Below, piece after piece: positions 45,800-57,672 of a stretch of 64,000 nt of DNA. The position numbers and the translations under genes were made by a program. Position 1 is the stretch's first letter; each line of letters starts with the position of its first letter. The notes below the pieces were generated by a model that saw only the letters and a program-made list of their open reading frames with translations, did not search any database and was not told where the DNA came from. This stretch comes from Saturnia japonica (Eukaryota > Arthropoda > Insecta > Lepidoptera > Saturniidae): contig CM065313.1 of assembly GCA_033032175.1 (NCBI GenBank), positions 13,183,327-13,247,326 on the forward strand. Direction: 5' to 3'.

Positions 45800-46335
45800 A
45801 CATAATATTAAGAAGATTCTAGTAAACGCAAAAATACTACAGCCATTTCGGAAAACGTACCTGTTATCGCGAAGAGCCGGCCAGTAACTCAATCAGGTTT
45901 TCTCAAAACTTATTATGTTATTTTTTATAGTGTTTTATGTACAAAGATCCCTGCTTGTACCTCAAAAGATCTCTTCCAAACATCACTGTCCAACACTAAA
46001 TAATCCACTCTATAATAAATTTTTAACAGGCAAAAGCAGTGCAGATACGTTCTTTTTTACTTATAATATCATTGAGAAAACCCCTTTATATTGATTGTCC
46101 TGGAACTTACCATCCGGATAAATCGACAATGTGTTTTGGATCTTCATCGAAAACACTAACACTATTAAATAAATGACTTTTATTTATTTTATCAATAAAT
46201 GATACAGTTGCAATTCGTTTTTACTTCTTCATAGTGTTATTATTATGCTGGTTGTATACAAGTGATAAGTAATTTAAGTTTTTACGAACTAACATTAAAT
46301 TTTTTAAGATGTATTGGGAGGATAAAGTTAATATA
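45800..46335 (-). pseudogene. LINE tail fragment, same family as 11190-11700, decayed
   Basis: Shares with 11190-11700 the blocks 'catttcggaaaacgtacc', 'atcgcgaagagccggc', 'taccatccggataaatcg', 'acaatgtgttttgga' and 'aagatgtattgggagg'. The minus-strand translation keeps only traces (PKHIVDLSG against PKHISDLPD). Many stops. Confidence 0.6.
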
Positions 46336-47269
46336 GTAACTTAGTTTGTTACCATTTACTACCATATCGTCACATATCAAGAGGTGTTGGTTTAGTATTA
46401 GGCATGTAATTGTTTGAAGAAAGCGTTCTTGAGGAAATTCATTCAAAGAATCAAGAGAGTTTAGGTTTTCTTTTTAAATAATCAAACCTTATACACTTAA
46501 GTTTGTTATACATTATTTTGAATTATATTTTTTTATCATATAATAATTATAATTTAATAATTTAATGTTGCTTATAAGCAATGTGCTTAATAGAAACTAA
46601 GCTCTATATGCACCATTTGCCAACAATAAAAAGTCATAAATTATCATTAAAAGATTAGCTATGGTTTTGAATTGTAGTATACAAATAACTTAGGAATGTG
46701 GTACTTTCCCCGTTGCGTTTATAGGTAGGTAATGACGTCATTGAGGTTGAAACGAGTCATTCTCTGATTTTAGGGTCTACACAGACGGTGGGCATTTTAT
46801 TATTTGCCGAACCGCTCATATTTGCAAACAAAGTTTTTATTTGTTACATTCGGTATAGAATTAACGTCCACGGTCAACATTCATTTTGACAGTTGGCACT
46901 TGATTCATAGATACATAAAGATATCAAATCGTTGTGTATTTAATTATTGAAATGCAAGAAAATACCAATTAATTGCATTTTTATATACAATTTAAGGCGT
47001 ACAGCCAGCCTGATAGTAAGTCTAAATGTTATGTTTGTAGGTACATATTTTTATTAATTGTGTTTTTGTAATTTCTTTTCTCAGTCAGAATGAATACCAT
47101 TATTGTTAAATAAGGGAGAGTTGGCGTTGAAGTTGGAATTTTATAAATGAGGTAACTCTCGTTAAAAGTTTATTATTAATTTGTTTTACTTTTAACATTT
47201 ACTTTTTTATATCTTTTACTATGGAAGTCTCATTAAAATTGATTTGAATAGAAGGTTATAGTATATTAT
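46336..47269. other. Non-coding stretch
   Basis: 46770-46830 carries 'gggtctacacagacggtggg'-type sequence suggestive of a transposon end, but no partner end was found. Confidence 0.35.
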
Positions 47270-47490
47270 ATGGCAACTAGCACCAGCCCAAGGTACCAAC
47301 CCGCGACTTCCTCTGCGTAAAATAATTATTTTAAGTAGACTATTTGTGTCTTTGAGCTTTGGTCTATTTTCGTGTTAATTCTTTTCTGACGAGGACTAAG
47401 TATCTAATCATCAATCTAACAAAAAAATTATCCAAATCAATTTAGTAGTTTTTGCGTGATGCACGCACAACGACAAACCACTATCATTTT
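47270..47490 (+). repeat. Helitron-like or related repeat, diverged
   Basis: 'caactagcaccagcccaagg' at the left and 'tagtagtttttgcgtgatgc', 'acgcacaacgacaaac' at the right are the usual opening and closing phrases of the 'ctagctgaccc' class of lepidopteran repeats. The 47452-47649 frame begins in it and is not a gene. Confidence 0.35.
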
Positions 47491-47654
47491 ATTTGTATAG
47501 AAAATATACATCGACTGATATCAGAATGTGATAAACTACAAGGACATCGGTGGTGGGTTTATCACTATGTATATGGTTGTCGCAATCTCCAGCACCCCAC
47601 TATATTACTGCATATACGCCGACTGAACGCGACAAACCACAATTTTTAACCAAA

Positions 47655-47873
47655 ATAAAACCATCTTCAATGAATTTGAGGAGTTCCCTGGTTTATCTTA
47701 GAAGTCCAAGATCCAATGCCAATAAAATTAAAATGGGAACTCCGTTGAGGTATCCCCATCCCATGAAAAAAGAATCATCTAAATCAAATTGAAAGAAGAT
47801 ATGGCTGAATATTCGTAAAAAATGAACATTGGAATTGAGAACCTCCTTTTTTTTTTGAGTCGGTTAAAAAGGA
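47655..47873 (-). repeat. Interspersed repeat, family C, inverted
   Basis: Reversed blocks 'aaccatcttcaatgaatttg', 'ggtatccccatcccatg', 'aaaagaatcatctaaatc' and 'gaacctccttttttttttga' match 27945-28190 read backwards. Confidence 0.55.
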
Positions 47874-47989
47874 AAATGGTAATGAGTTTATCACTATGTG
47901 TATGGTATTTTAATTATATGAAAAATGAATACAAAATATTAAAGGTCCCAATAAAACTTCAAAAATAATTAAAATCATCCTTTACTATA

Positions 47990-48387
47990 AAGTCTTTAGG
48001 GATGATTTGTCAAAAACGCGAAAACTCTTTTTTCTTACCAAAAGCATTCATACATATCCATATCACTAATTCCTATTTTCATATCCCTAATTAAAGTTTT
48101 TATTTTCGCGACAAAAGGTAACCTATGTCCTTCTCCAAGGTCCAATATAAAACTACATACTAAAATTCATCAAAAAATGTATGATGAGTTCTTCATACAA
48201 ATTTTCATCGCATATTTCATCCCTTAAAGTTTCATTTTTGCAATAAAAGGTATCCTACATTCTTTCCTATTATCCAATCTATCTCTGTACCAGAATTCAT
48301 TAAAATTAGTTGTGTGGTTTAGGCGTAAAATCGTAACATATAGACAAACAGACAGAGTTACTTTCGCATTTATAATATTGGTATGGA
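47990..48387 (-). mobile_element. Helitron-like repeat, family H4, inverted
   Basis: The minus strand starts TCCATACCAATATTATAAAT at 48387 after A, then 'tctgtctgtttgtcta'. It includes 'ggataataggaaagaatg', 'ggataccttttattgc', 'gggatgaaatatgcg', as in 16166-16967. The 3' tip is not recognisable. Confidence 0.55.
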
Positions 48388-48969
48388 TAGAGATACGTAT
48401 GTAACAGTGAAAGAAACAACAAATTTCTAAAATATACTTACTTAGGTTCTCTCCTAAAATTGTCGAGTAGCTACCTACTAATTATCTAGAAAGAAGTAAA
48501 AGCAATGACTTTAGATTAAAATAAAATATCTTGAGCCACATTGTCACTTAAGTTGTGACAAACAAGAGTTTGTGGATAAACTCTAAAACGCCAAAAGAAA
48601 AAAAAAATTAAAACCTCTTAATATATTTTTCTGGTTCACTTAAATTTAGGAATTAATAGAACCTGTTATAAGATACACCAGATTAAAAGTAAATACAACA
48701 AGCCGAGTTTGAAGTTGGGTGCTCAGCGGAGCTTTCAATACAAAACTAATAGTAGAGACGCGGCCGCCCAGTAACTAACTTCAAAATTTAATGCGTTAGC
48801 CAGCGCTAACCCTTTATTTTGCTTTGTAGTGGTCTTTCGAGTCAAAAACTATGTTAGAATATCATTCTTCCCGGTTTCAATCCTCAAGGGTTTTAAAGTA
48901 AGGTAAGTAATTTGATTGTACTTCGGTAATTGAGCGACAAAACAGTTATTTCACTATAATATATTTTTG
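48388..48969. other. Non-coding spacer
   Basis: 48700-48800 has a moderately GC-rich patch ('gctcagcggagctttc', 'gagacgcggccgcccagtaa'), possibly an old transposon end. Confidence 0.35.
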
Positions 48970-49235
48970 TTTTTTTATACAACAAAGGTGACAAACAAGC
49001 ATACACCCTGCCTTATGGAAAGCGGTTACCGTACGTTGCCGACCTTGAACCTCAACTTCAAAGAGCTATCTATCTATGGAAACCCTACTCACCGCAGCAA
49101 CACAACACAGGGTTATATGTTATTTGCCTGCGATCTTCTGTAAGGTGAAGGGGAGGTATTTCAGTAGTTGAAAAACCCCAAGTAGATTCTCTGATTGAGA
49201 TTTATCTCTAAATAAATTTCTCTGTGCCCTGCCCC
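48970..49235 (+). repeat. Retroposon fragment, family B, longest copy
   Basis: 'ttttatacaacaaaggtgac', 'aaacaagcatacaccctgcc', 'gcggttaccgtacgttgccg', 'ccctactcaccgcagcaaca' and 'ctgtgccctgcccctcttta'. A T-run precedes and a weak A/T end follows. Defines the family order used for 3640, 10195 and 17205. Confidence 0.65.
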
Positions 49236-49872
49236 TCTTTAAACTTCTTTGTTACGATCCAGTAAAGATATAAAAAAAATCACTAGTCTCGAAATATCTG
49301 GGAATGTCTAGAATCTTCTCGAAACATTGAGCATTTAAACGCAGGTTCGAGAAAGCATTTCATTTACTGGCAAATTCAAAGACTTATCGCGTAATGAAAC
49401 ACGCAATAGTGTAAAAATAGAACATTTCTTGTTTTAAACTATGACGTAAAAAGTTTGCGGCATTTTTAGTGATTTCGACCCTTCTTTTATTTTGATATAT
49501 TATAAACGAGCCGTGTTCCGAGCCAAGACAGTTTTTTTTTGTACAACAAATTGGAAACAACAAGCGATAAAAAGAAAAAAAAACGTCAAGAAGACTATAG
49601 AGAGATATAATGTAAATACAACCACAGTGTAGTAAATATTGTTTGAATGTTTGTTTGAATTTTGTTTCGCTGAGTACGAATAAATTATGAACGTAAAATC
49701 TAACGGCATTTTCACTAACCGCGAATATAACAATATCAAATATTGTCTTTATAAAACAGAAAAACATGTATGGAATAGTTAAGGTAAAGTACGAAACATT
49801 TTTTAACATCTGTAATATAACTCTACTAGAATCAATACCTAATAATTAAGTCATCATGAATCAATTAAGGTA
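49236..49872. other. Non-coding spacer
   Basis: Minus-strand frames of 141 codons (49384-49809) and 79 codons (49500-49739) overlap in different frames here. The longer one has hydrophobic stretches, but it is AT-driven, repeat-adjacent and shows no domain. I do not call it. Confidence 0.4.
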
Positions 49873-50060
49873 GGACCGCACCGGCACCAGTGGTGCGCTG
49901 CGCGTCAAAATATACTTTGTATCATTTTGTATGGGGCATATCGCACCAGAGTGGCGCTGCATTGTGCTTCGCGACATTTTTACCTCCAAAAGAATATTTT
50001 GACGCGCAGCGCTGCTAAATACAGTGCTAAACGAGAATGCCCACCATCAATAGACATTCT
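49873..50060 (+). mobile_element. GC-rich foldback MITE, copy 1
   Basis: Inverted arms centred on GCGCTGCGCGTCAAAATAT (left at about 49896, right reversed at about 50000-50023). Followed by 'aacgagaatgcccacc' shared with the inverted copy at 50945-51078. No coding sequence. Confidence 0.55.
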
Positions 50061-50167
50061 GGCCCTAGGTGAACACATGTAAAAATATATCGACATAACA
50101 TAACATACAATTTTCCTATTCGATTAGCAGATATCACGTTTTATTTTTTTTGTTTTTGTTGTCATAT

Positions 50168-50490
50168 GTCGGTTTAGCGTTGTAGCCATAATCTCACCTG
50201 ACCTTAGGTGTCGATGGTGACCAAGATGATAGCACGTTGAGCCTATTGAAAACTTACAAGTTCAGCTGCCGGTACACACCAATTGTTGTTTGGAGACAGA
50301 TTTTCAACTTGAGGGTAGTAGCTAGCCAGGCGGGAAATAGAAGAAACTCTACCACCATGCTATGGTTTCATCACGAGGTTTTCCTTCACCGAAAGCTCAA
50401 GATCAAGCTCGAACCATTACAGGGATTCGAACTCACGTCATTCGACGCGGTGTCCGTACACGAAACAAACTGAGCAATCATTGCTTCAAG
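50168..50490 (-). mobile_element. tRNA-derived SINE, family A, full length, inverted
   Basis: Right-hand head 'ttacagggattcgaactcac' (B box reversed), 'tcgacgcggtgtccgtac', 'actgagcaatcattgc' (A box reversed). Body 'accaccatgctatggtttca', 'gggtagtagctagccaggcg'. Left end 'gtagccataatctcacctga'. The internal promoter boxes are mostly intact. Confidence 0.8.
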
Positions 50491-50944
50491 TAATAAAAAA
50501 GCATACAGTTTTTATTTACTCATTTTAATGCAACTCTTAAGTAAATCGATATTTTCTATTTTGTATTGCAACACCGAAACCAATTTGACAGTCAAGCTAG
50601 ACATCTGTCAATTCAGTATTCACTCACACTCGCGATGTCATGACGTAATATCCTCTCAGTACCTAGTCTGTGTTGTCGTGTAAGCACAGAACATTCCCGG
50701 GGGGTGTACTCTGTCTGTCCCTTAGGGATTTTGGTATCATTAGAGATCTTCTTTTACTAATAAACTAACTAAACATGAAAATATAATCGTAATATAGTTT
50801 AACTTTTAAGTTTTGTAATGTAAAAAGTGGTAGGTAAATAAATAAAAACTGATTTATCATAAACACCCCAACTTTTTTCTAAATTGACTTCTTAGCCAAT
50901 TGAATATAAAAAAATGTATATTATTATGCCCATACATTTTTACA
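50491..50944. other. Spacer, possibly part of an unknown element
   Basis: 50640-50770 ('ctctgtctgtcccttaggga', 'agagatcttcttttactaat') has the feel of a known lepidopteran element end, but no second copy or terminal structure is in the window. Confidence 0.3.
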
Positions 50945-51078
50945 TGACGTGTTCACCTATTACCAAAATATCTATGAACAGTGGGCATTCTCCTTTAATA
51001 CTGTGGGAAGCTCCGCCGCGCCGCGTCGCCGCGGCCGCTCTGATGCGACACTGCACTCTGCTTTCGGCGGAGAAGCAC
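50945..51078 (-). mobile_element. GC-rich foldback MITE, inverted partial copy
   Basis: Reversed, it reads '...cacagtattaaaggagaat' 'gcccac...atagatattttggtaa', aligning with 50010-50060. The GC-rich part (51010-51075, 'ccgccgcgccgcgtcgccgc') is the arm. Confidence 0.5.
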
Positions 51079-51297
51079 GCCTATTTACAAAAATGGAAAT
51101 TGACGAAGAACAATTAACTAATACTGTTAGTACTTATTGAGAGTTGTTCGATCTCCAACATGAACCAGGCAAGGAAAGACAATATATGGGCTAAAATCGG
51201 AATAGAAAGAGGCGTATATTATCAATAATGTATATATTTTTAATACTCAGTATTCAAATGATGATCAATCACATTTTGATGTTGGCTATCAATTATA

Positions 51298-52114
51298 TTT
51301 TTTTTTCAACACACTTGCTCATAAAGTGGCTCTAACATCACCGCAATTAGGTACATAATGACACCTGTAATCAAACTGTGACTTTTCCATTGCTATTATT
51401 CACAAGTGAGTTATAGAGTTTTTTTTTTTATTTTATTGGTCGAGTTGCTTTGTTCTTAAAAAAGTTTCGATACAAAAAAGATAATGATCAATAGAACAAA
51501 TAAATTAATGTACCTATTGCTTGCTCATTTCATACAACTTCGTATTTAAATAGATAATTTCAACTTGTACGTGTTTAATAAATAAAACTTTCACTCAAAT
51601 ATAACTTTTGTTTTCTCTGTAATAAAGAAAACTTTAAATTCCCCATTTTATACGTGGCTAAAACGCTATCTGCGGAAAGCAAAAAAAAGAAACCTCATTC
51701 CTTTAGTCTATGGCCGATCGCCATTGTTAGATGCGCGCGCAAACTGATTAATTTTTCCCGCCATAGCGAAAAAAAATTCACAACTCGTTGTCACTGTTGA
51801 AATTTTAGTTTTTTTATTAATTAAAATGTCTACAAGTACTAGTTATGAAGAAAATGATTTATGTTGTACACCGCCCGATATAAGATGTGAAGCCCTTAAC
51901 GTTATGCAAAGTTTACTACCGGAAAACTCCAAGGAAAAATGATTTTTTATTATTATTTTCTTCACAAGTGTGTTGAAAAACGTCGTATGATACACGTGTG
52001 TATTGGTGATTACCGTCCTCGGCTCTCTTAAGACCCTCACCTAACGGCTCGGGTCTCAATGGCGCCTCAGCGGTAATAACCAACATTACACACTTGTACC
52101 ATAATGTACTATTA
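51298..52114 (+). mobile_element. 790-bp repeat with short ORF, possibly Crypton-derived, copy 2
   Basis: Matches 22852-23641 nearly base for base in the same orientation. It keeps about 26 bp more in the 3' hairpin loop ('cctcggctctcttaag' plus neighbours, 52017-52040), which copy 1 has lost. The inverted 16-mers and the 38-codon ORF are both present. Flanks of the two copies are unrelated, confirming two insertions. Confidence 0.6.
51826..51942 (+). CDS. 38-residue ORF inside the 790-bp repeat, copy 2
   Basis: Same start, length and stop as 23377-23493. Ends QSLLPENSKEK, and S35 fits the LLPEnSKxxYE-type start of Crypton-like recombinases better than the F of copy 1. The frame stays intact in both copies despite indels elsewhere in the repeat. 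That is compatible with selection or simply with recent origin. Function unproven. Confidence 0.35.
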   Translation: MSTSTSYEENDLCCTPPDIRCEALNVMQSLLPENSKEK

Positions 52115-52244
52115 TGTAGATACGACATTGGTGCTCTTTACATGGCATTGTGAACGAAGTGTAATTGACGTCAATTCACTTTCGTCATGATAACGGCGTG
52201 GGCGAGAAGAAAGTTTTATTCTTTTTCGACAACAGAGTTTTTAG

Positions 52245-52470
52245 AGGATGGCAGGAGCGACGCGGCGCGCCGCTTTCTATGCCGCACCAGAGCGGCGCTG
52301 CGCGTCAAAATATTCTTTGGGAGGTAACTATGTCGCGACACGCAGTGCAGCTCCTCTCTGGTGCGACACTCACCATACAAATTATATATTGACGCGCAAA
52401 GCCGCGTTGTGCCGCACCATGCAGCGACGCGACGCGCAGCGCCGCTGTAGTGCAGTCGCACTTTTACTGT
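52245..52470. mobile_element. GC-rich foldback MITE, copy 3
   Basis: Left 'gccgcaccagagcggcgctg' with 'cgcgtcaaaatatt' faces right 'atattgacgcgcaaagccgc' with 'gttgtgccgcacc'. The inner part 'ggaggtaactatgtcgcgac' recalls 49980-49995 reversed. Several frames of 74-81 codons across it on both strands are artefacts of its high G+C. Confidence 0.55.
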
Positions 52471-53275
52471 AATTTTGAGCAGTTAGTATATTCAAAACTA
52501 ATTTTGGTGATTTAATTAAAATAGGTAATTGAGATTTAAGAAAACATAATACATTTTTTTGTTGTTTACGTTTATAAAACGATAATACTAGTTCAAGGGT
52601 TGATTAAAATTTTTAAATTTTCATTATTTGTGAAATTCACCAGTCTTACGGTGGTTTAATTTTCTCATGACTAGCGCAGGTTCTCCACAAAAGTAAACGT
52701 ATTGTACTTACTAATTAAATTAGTTATTTTTTGTTAAATTCTAATCTAAGATCGAATTGTAGAAATTAAAATCAAATAAATCGGGTTAAAGTATTAGTAA
52801 TAGTAGTTTTTTAAGGTAATTAATTTTCCCACTTTTAATCAAATGTGTTCCAAATTCTTATTACATTAATCATTAGGAAGTCCTAATTGGTTAATTTAAT
52901 ACTAATTACATCATATATTTTTAAAGGAATTTGTAAATTATCTAAACCGGTACCTATGCTAATATGGTAGCAATCGACAAGTTTTACGCAACAATGAATT
53001 AGTTATCACCGATCTGTTATTATTACGCAACCGACCGATAGCAGTGTAACTTTTAATTATGTTTGTTACTGGTTTTTTAACGCCAATTAAAAAGTTTAAT
53101 TTGGATTCGTTTGTAAAATTATTTTGAAATTTATGTAGTAATAATGGATGAATGATTTTTGATACCAAAATTATTATTTTTTTAGCTAGAATACGTTTTC
53201 ATGTAGATTTGTTCAAAGGATTTGAACCGTTATATGTATATTATGCATATTTATACATTAATATACTGATGTTGA
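52471..53275. other. Non-coding stretch
   Basis: AT-rich, nothing recognised. Confidence 0.5.
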
Positions 53276-53455
53276 TGTTGATATTAAGTAATGATGTAGA
53301 TGAAGATGATTTAGGTTGAAAGAAGTATAATAATCCTCAAGTGTAGTTGCCTATTAGATGCTTGGGGACAAATTTTCAGCCAGTATATTATTATGGTTTA
53401 ACAAAATGTTTTCCTTCAGCGAAGCTTTAGAATCAAAACATTCCATTTTTACATT
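53276..53455 (-). mobile_element. SINE family A, strongly decayed, inverted
   Basis: 'attaagtaatgatgtag', 'tattagatgcttggggacaa', 'attttcagcc' and 'aaaatgttttccttcagcga' follow the family order. Head missing. Confidence 0.5.
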
Positions 53456-53526
53456 TGAGTCGTAAAAAATGTAAAAGAGTTGTTTAGAATATTTGCTTAT
53501 GTGCGTGAGTGTGTGTTGTTGTGTGT

Positions 53527-53547
53527 ATTAATATATATATATATATG
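53527..53547. repeat. (TA)n microsatellite
   Basis: About nine TA units between 'tgtatta' and 'gttggc'. Confidence 0.7.
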
Positions 53548-53602
53548 TTGGCATGTGCATAGACATGGATGATAATTACATCGTTTTATTAAATTTAACC
53601 TA

Positions 53603-54007
53603 TACAATTATCTTAAAAACCCCGCCGAATCCGAAAAAGGTATATAGGTATCCCAATGACATTACCAAAAAAAAACAAAATTTTATTTATTATAAAAATA
53701 AAAATGTTATTGCTATTTAAAATTACATATTTAGTTTTAGTTTCTCTAAAATTTAGCATATTTTTTAAACGTGATAATACCGCAGCCAGCCCGGCTCGGC
53801 GAAGCGGTACGTTTGATCGTATAGCGGTACACTGCTCTGCACCACCTGTATTGCCATGTAAGTTTCCTCATTAAATTTTTTTTTTTTTAATTCCATTAGG
53901 TGTAATTTTTTTTACTTATAATCTGAGATAGATAACATAAACATAATATAATCTCGATACCTGATAACACCCTCATGGATCCGACGGGGTTTTTAATACA
54001 CACTGTA
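53603..54007. mobile_element. Tc1/mariner-type MITE, copy 2
   Basis: Colinear with 20765-21185. Flanked by TA on both sides (53601-53602, 54008-54009). The right end, reversed, begins TACAGTGTGTATTAAAAACC. The GC island of copy 1 is reduced ('agcccggctcggcgaagcgg'). Confidence 0.75.
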
Positions 54008-54189
54008 TAATCGTTTACGGCCACCTGAGGTGTTTGTGCAAAATGTTTTGATAAATTCGTATGTCGGCTTCCGAGATACAGGCTCTGCCTAGTTTGAAAG
54101 TCACTGTGTAAATGTTAGTAAATCTTGTGTATCATAAATAAATTGTGATATTTTTAAACATTTTTATTTCAAATACATATATTGTTGTT

Positions 54190-54290
54190 TTTTTTTTTCG
54201 ATCTCACTAAACTGTTAGCCATTATGAGCCCAGAAACCTCAGACGGCTTTTACAGCATCACCATTTCGGCATCGACATCGGCATTTACAT
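54190..54290 (-). mobile_element. Family E retroposon, truncated
   Basis: A 13-T run, 'cgatctcactaaactgttag', 'ccattatgagcccagaaacc' and 'acggcttttacagcatcacc' match the 3' end of E reversed. Confidence 0.65.
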
Positions 54291-55750
54291 TGTAGAAATA
54301 ATTTCATATTTTGAACAGAGACATGCCTATGTAATTTAATTTAAACATTGTTAAGTTTAATACATATATTATTTCAATCTTACTTCATATTTAAAGGGGC
54401 GTAAATATAATACTGATATTATATACATATACCTAATGCAAAGATCTACCTCGATTCGTGTTAAACTCGAGCCTTCTAGCGCACAAAACAACCGATTACG
54501 TAATTTAAAGTTCTTAAAATAAATTAATCTCGAAGACATCCCGTGTTCCGTGTTTTTTTTTCTAATAATAACAATATCGTACTTGTGGTAACTCTTAACA
54601 ATAGATTTTTAACGTCGTGGGAAAAGTTTATAAGGAAACAACATTAAGTATGTATTCAGACAAAGCCTCGAGAGTTATTGAAATATGTTGGTTTGTTTGC
54701 CTTGGTATTGTTTAAATTGGTATTTTGATTGCTCGACAAATAATTAGACTTCATATGTTCCTTAGAAGATACTATATATATATCTTCTACTCTCGCTGAC
54801 TATTTTGGAGGTATTTTTAATGTTTTAATAGTACATCAATGTGCACCGGGCCCGCAAGTCTCAAGTTTGTCATTGGTGGACTAAGATATGTAGTTGTGTG
54901 TGTTTAGGATATGATGGGACTGACGTTCTTTTTGAACCCAAGTCCTTAAATTAAAAATATATAAAGAAAAGTAATGTAATTAACTTAAAAATCACAACAT
55001 GACAAATCAATATTCCGCGAACAATTCTTTCTTTGTGTCGGCACAAATAGTATTTTTGAAATTCATATAACGAATGCCATTGTGCAAAGATTGGCCAGTC
55101 AGTGAAGATAAAATCGGGACTGACTGCCCAGGATGCGCCGTACCTACTCAGGTATTGAGAATGACCTTTTCCGTGAACCCTTACTGGGGTCATAAAGTTA
55201 TATTATATTATTATCTCTTGTCTGATTAATAAAAATTACAAATATTGGTGCAATACTTGGATTATATTTATTCTAGAGAAAAAAAAAAATAATTTATTGT
55301 TATGTTATTAACATGTCGGGTCAGTTTTGTTCCGAGGGTCGCGGTCAACCCAAGGGACGCTATTTGACGATGACCCAATTACGTGTGGCTCGTCCTACAC
55401 AATGATTTTTATGGAAAAAATGTCAGATAAATATGTTTGTGCTGGTGCGAAGTTGTTTTATAAATTCCATTAAACAGAACGGATTTTTACGTAAATCGTT
55501 AATTGCTAAAGGAACAAAAATCGTGTTATGCTTTCATTTTTATATCACCATATACTTTCGATGAAATATTATCATACAGCAAAGAAAAAAAATTATGTGT
55601 GCAATTCACACGTGGTAGAAGTGAAACCTTCATATCTATGTTTTTTTAAATTCAGAAAATGATAAAATACAGAGTAATTTAAAGTTTATGAAAAAGTAAA
55701 TACGAGTACTCACAATCATTAATCACAATATCATTTTCAATTAATACACA
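54291..55750. other. Non-coding stretch
   Basis: An 80-codon minus frame at 54951-55193 has moderate composition but no motif. 54840-54940 is slightly GC-richer. No gene supported. Confidence 0.4.
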
Positions 55751-55968
55751 TTTCAAATATCCATGGTAACCTAACACAGTATCAATCAGTAATAGAATGT
55801 CATAAGTGTTGTCAAAAAAATTTTGTTTCGTGCCTTTTTGGTGACGTAATAAAATTAAATTTGAAATATCCATGATAACCTAACACAATATCAATCAGTA
55901 ATAGAATGTCACAAGTGTTGTCTAAAAAGTTTTTGTTTCGTGCCTTTTTGATGAGGTAATAAAATTCA
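55751..55968. repeat. Tandem duplication of a ~109-bp unit
   Basis: 'aaatatccatggtaacctaa' (55756) recurs as 'aaatatccatgataacctaa' (55865). 'cgtgcctttttg' and 'gtaataaaatt' recur at the same distance. The units differ at about ten positions. The frames read backwards over them are artefacts. Confidence 0.8.
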
Positions 55969-57672
55969 TTATTGCGTGGCAACAAACCTCTTTTGTACCA
56001 TTTTACCATTGCCTAAAACTTTCCTATCGCATTTTCTCCCACGTTAAATCTTATAAATTTATGTGTACCTGTTTCTTTTTACTGTCACCTTCGCTTTTTC
56101 GTTTCATCGACTTTCAAATCACAACGATGCTAAAGAAGTTTTCACTTCAAAAATACTTCTTTTAGAGTTGGAAAATAATAATAATATTATACAAAAATAA
56201 TAATAACGGTTTGTTTTGCTCTTTTTTCTAAAGATATTCAGTGCCTGATTAAAACAGCGCTAGAAATTTCGGTGTGTAATATTTTTTTGAAAAGACTTGA
56301 ATATATTTTTTTGAGTTTTAATTTTATTTAGAGTCTTTTACCACAAAGAATATACCAGTTCTATAGTAACATAATAACAATCACAACTAAGATACATATA
56401 CTAAAATAGATACATAGGTTCTCGGAAAGAAGAGTGAGTTAAGTACAAAGAGAATATAAACGAAACTCAGTCCTAAGTTAATAAAGAAACAAGCATACCC
56501 GTCATCCTTTGTTATGTTAACCGTTGGAGTTTATAAAATATAGATAGTTCTTGAGATACGAACGCGTCTTACGTATTGAAGTTTGAGACGCTCTTCGATT
56601 TGATAGAGAGGCGATCTGCATATGACGGTTGGAAGCTATTAGATGTGAAATTTTGAAGACCGAGCATGAAGTTATTCTTGGGATATAGATTGGTGATAGA
56701 TGTACTTATGCATGAATGAAAAGAACACATTACGTCACAATATGAAGGTTTCCACTAACACAGAAATACTTTAATATCCATGAGAATATTTCACAAATTA
56801 TAAAATGTTGACAATATAACTAACAGCTTGTTATTTACATTGATAATAGATTACGCCTCCTACATATTCATTTTAAAGATTTTTATTAGAAAAGCCAAAA
56901 TGATCAAAGATTTTTTTGAAATACATTTTTACTAACGAAAAAAACAGTTTTAAACTTTTTAAATATTTTTTGTCAATATCCAGAAACATTAGCTTTAAAA
57001 TAACGTATTTTTATTTATTATTTATTTTTTTAGGACCTTTTATTCTACTTAATATATCAGTCCCATTGTACCCTATCCTATCCATACCAGCATCAAATCA
57101 GGAGAGTCGCTAATGTGACTATCAAGTCATACATCTTGGTTTCATCCGAACAAAGTTCTTCCAAAATGTTGTGAAAAATACAATAATAAAATAATTTTGA
57201 GTTTAAACTCATACTATTCATCAGCGACTCCCTTAAAATAACGTTTAAATAATTAATTTTGATGAAAAATAAAGGAAGATATAAAGTTACCACAAAAAAC
57301 GCCTATATGAAATAATATATAAGAGATACCGAATTTTACTGAATTACCTTTTTACAGTAATAATTAAGCAAGGTAAACCCATTCCCCAACCCTTTATTTT
57401 AATCGTATTGAATTATACTTTAACACCAACGTAGGAGAAATATAACCGAGTCGGATATTGGTAGTCCCTTATAATAATAAAATCCTTTTAGGGGTAGCGT
57501 AGGTGTGTAACTCCCAAAAGAATTGCGTTCGGGATATGGTTTCATTTTCATTCCCACAGTTTATGACTGCGTATGTGTGGTTTCCACACTTTTCTTACCA
57601 ACGTATCCCGGAAATTACTCATACGTGTGAAATTATTGCTTACTTACTGTCTTTTATTGCGCCGAACATAAA
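55969..57672. other. Non-coding stretch
   Basis: No gene. Short AT-rich frames at 56916-57113 and 57093-57293 have no motif. Confidence 0.5.

Noticed and set aside
49384..49809. Longest open frame outside repeats (141 codons, minus)
   Set aside because: Composition is AT-driven, it overlaps a second frame on the same strand, has no start context, motif or conserved domain, and no partner exon.
55679..56009. Two overlapping minus frames with similar sequence
   Set aside because: The similarity is due to the 109-bp tandem duplication. Neither frame is conserved as protein.
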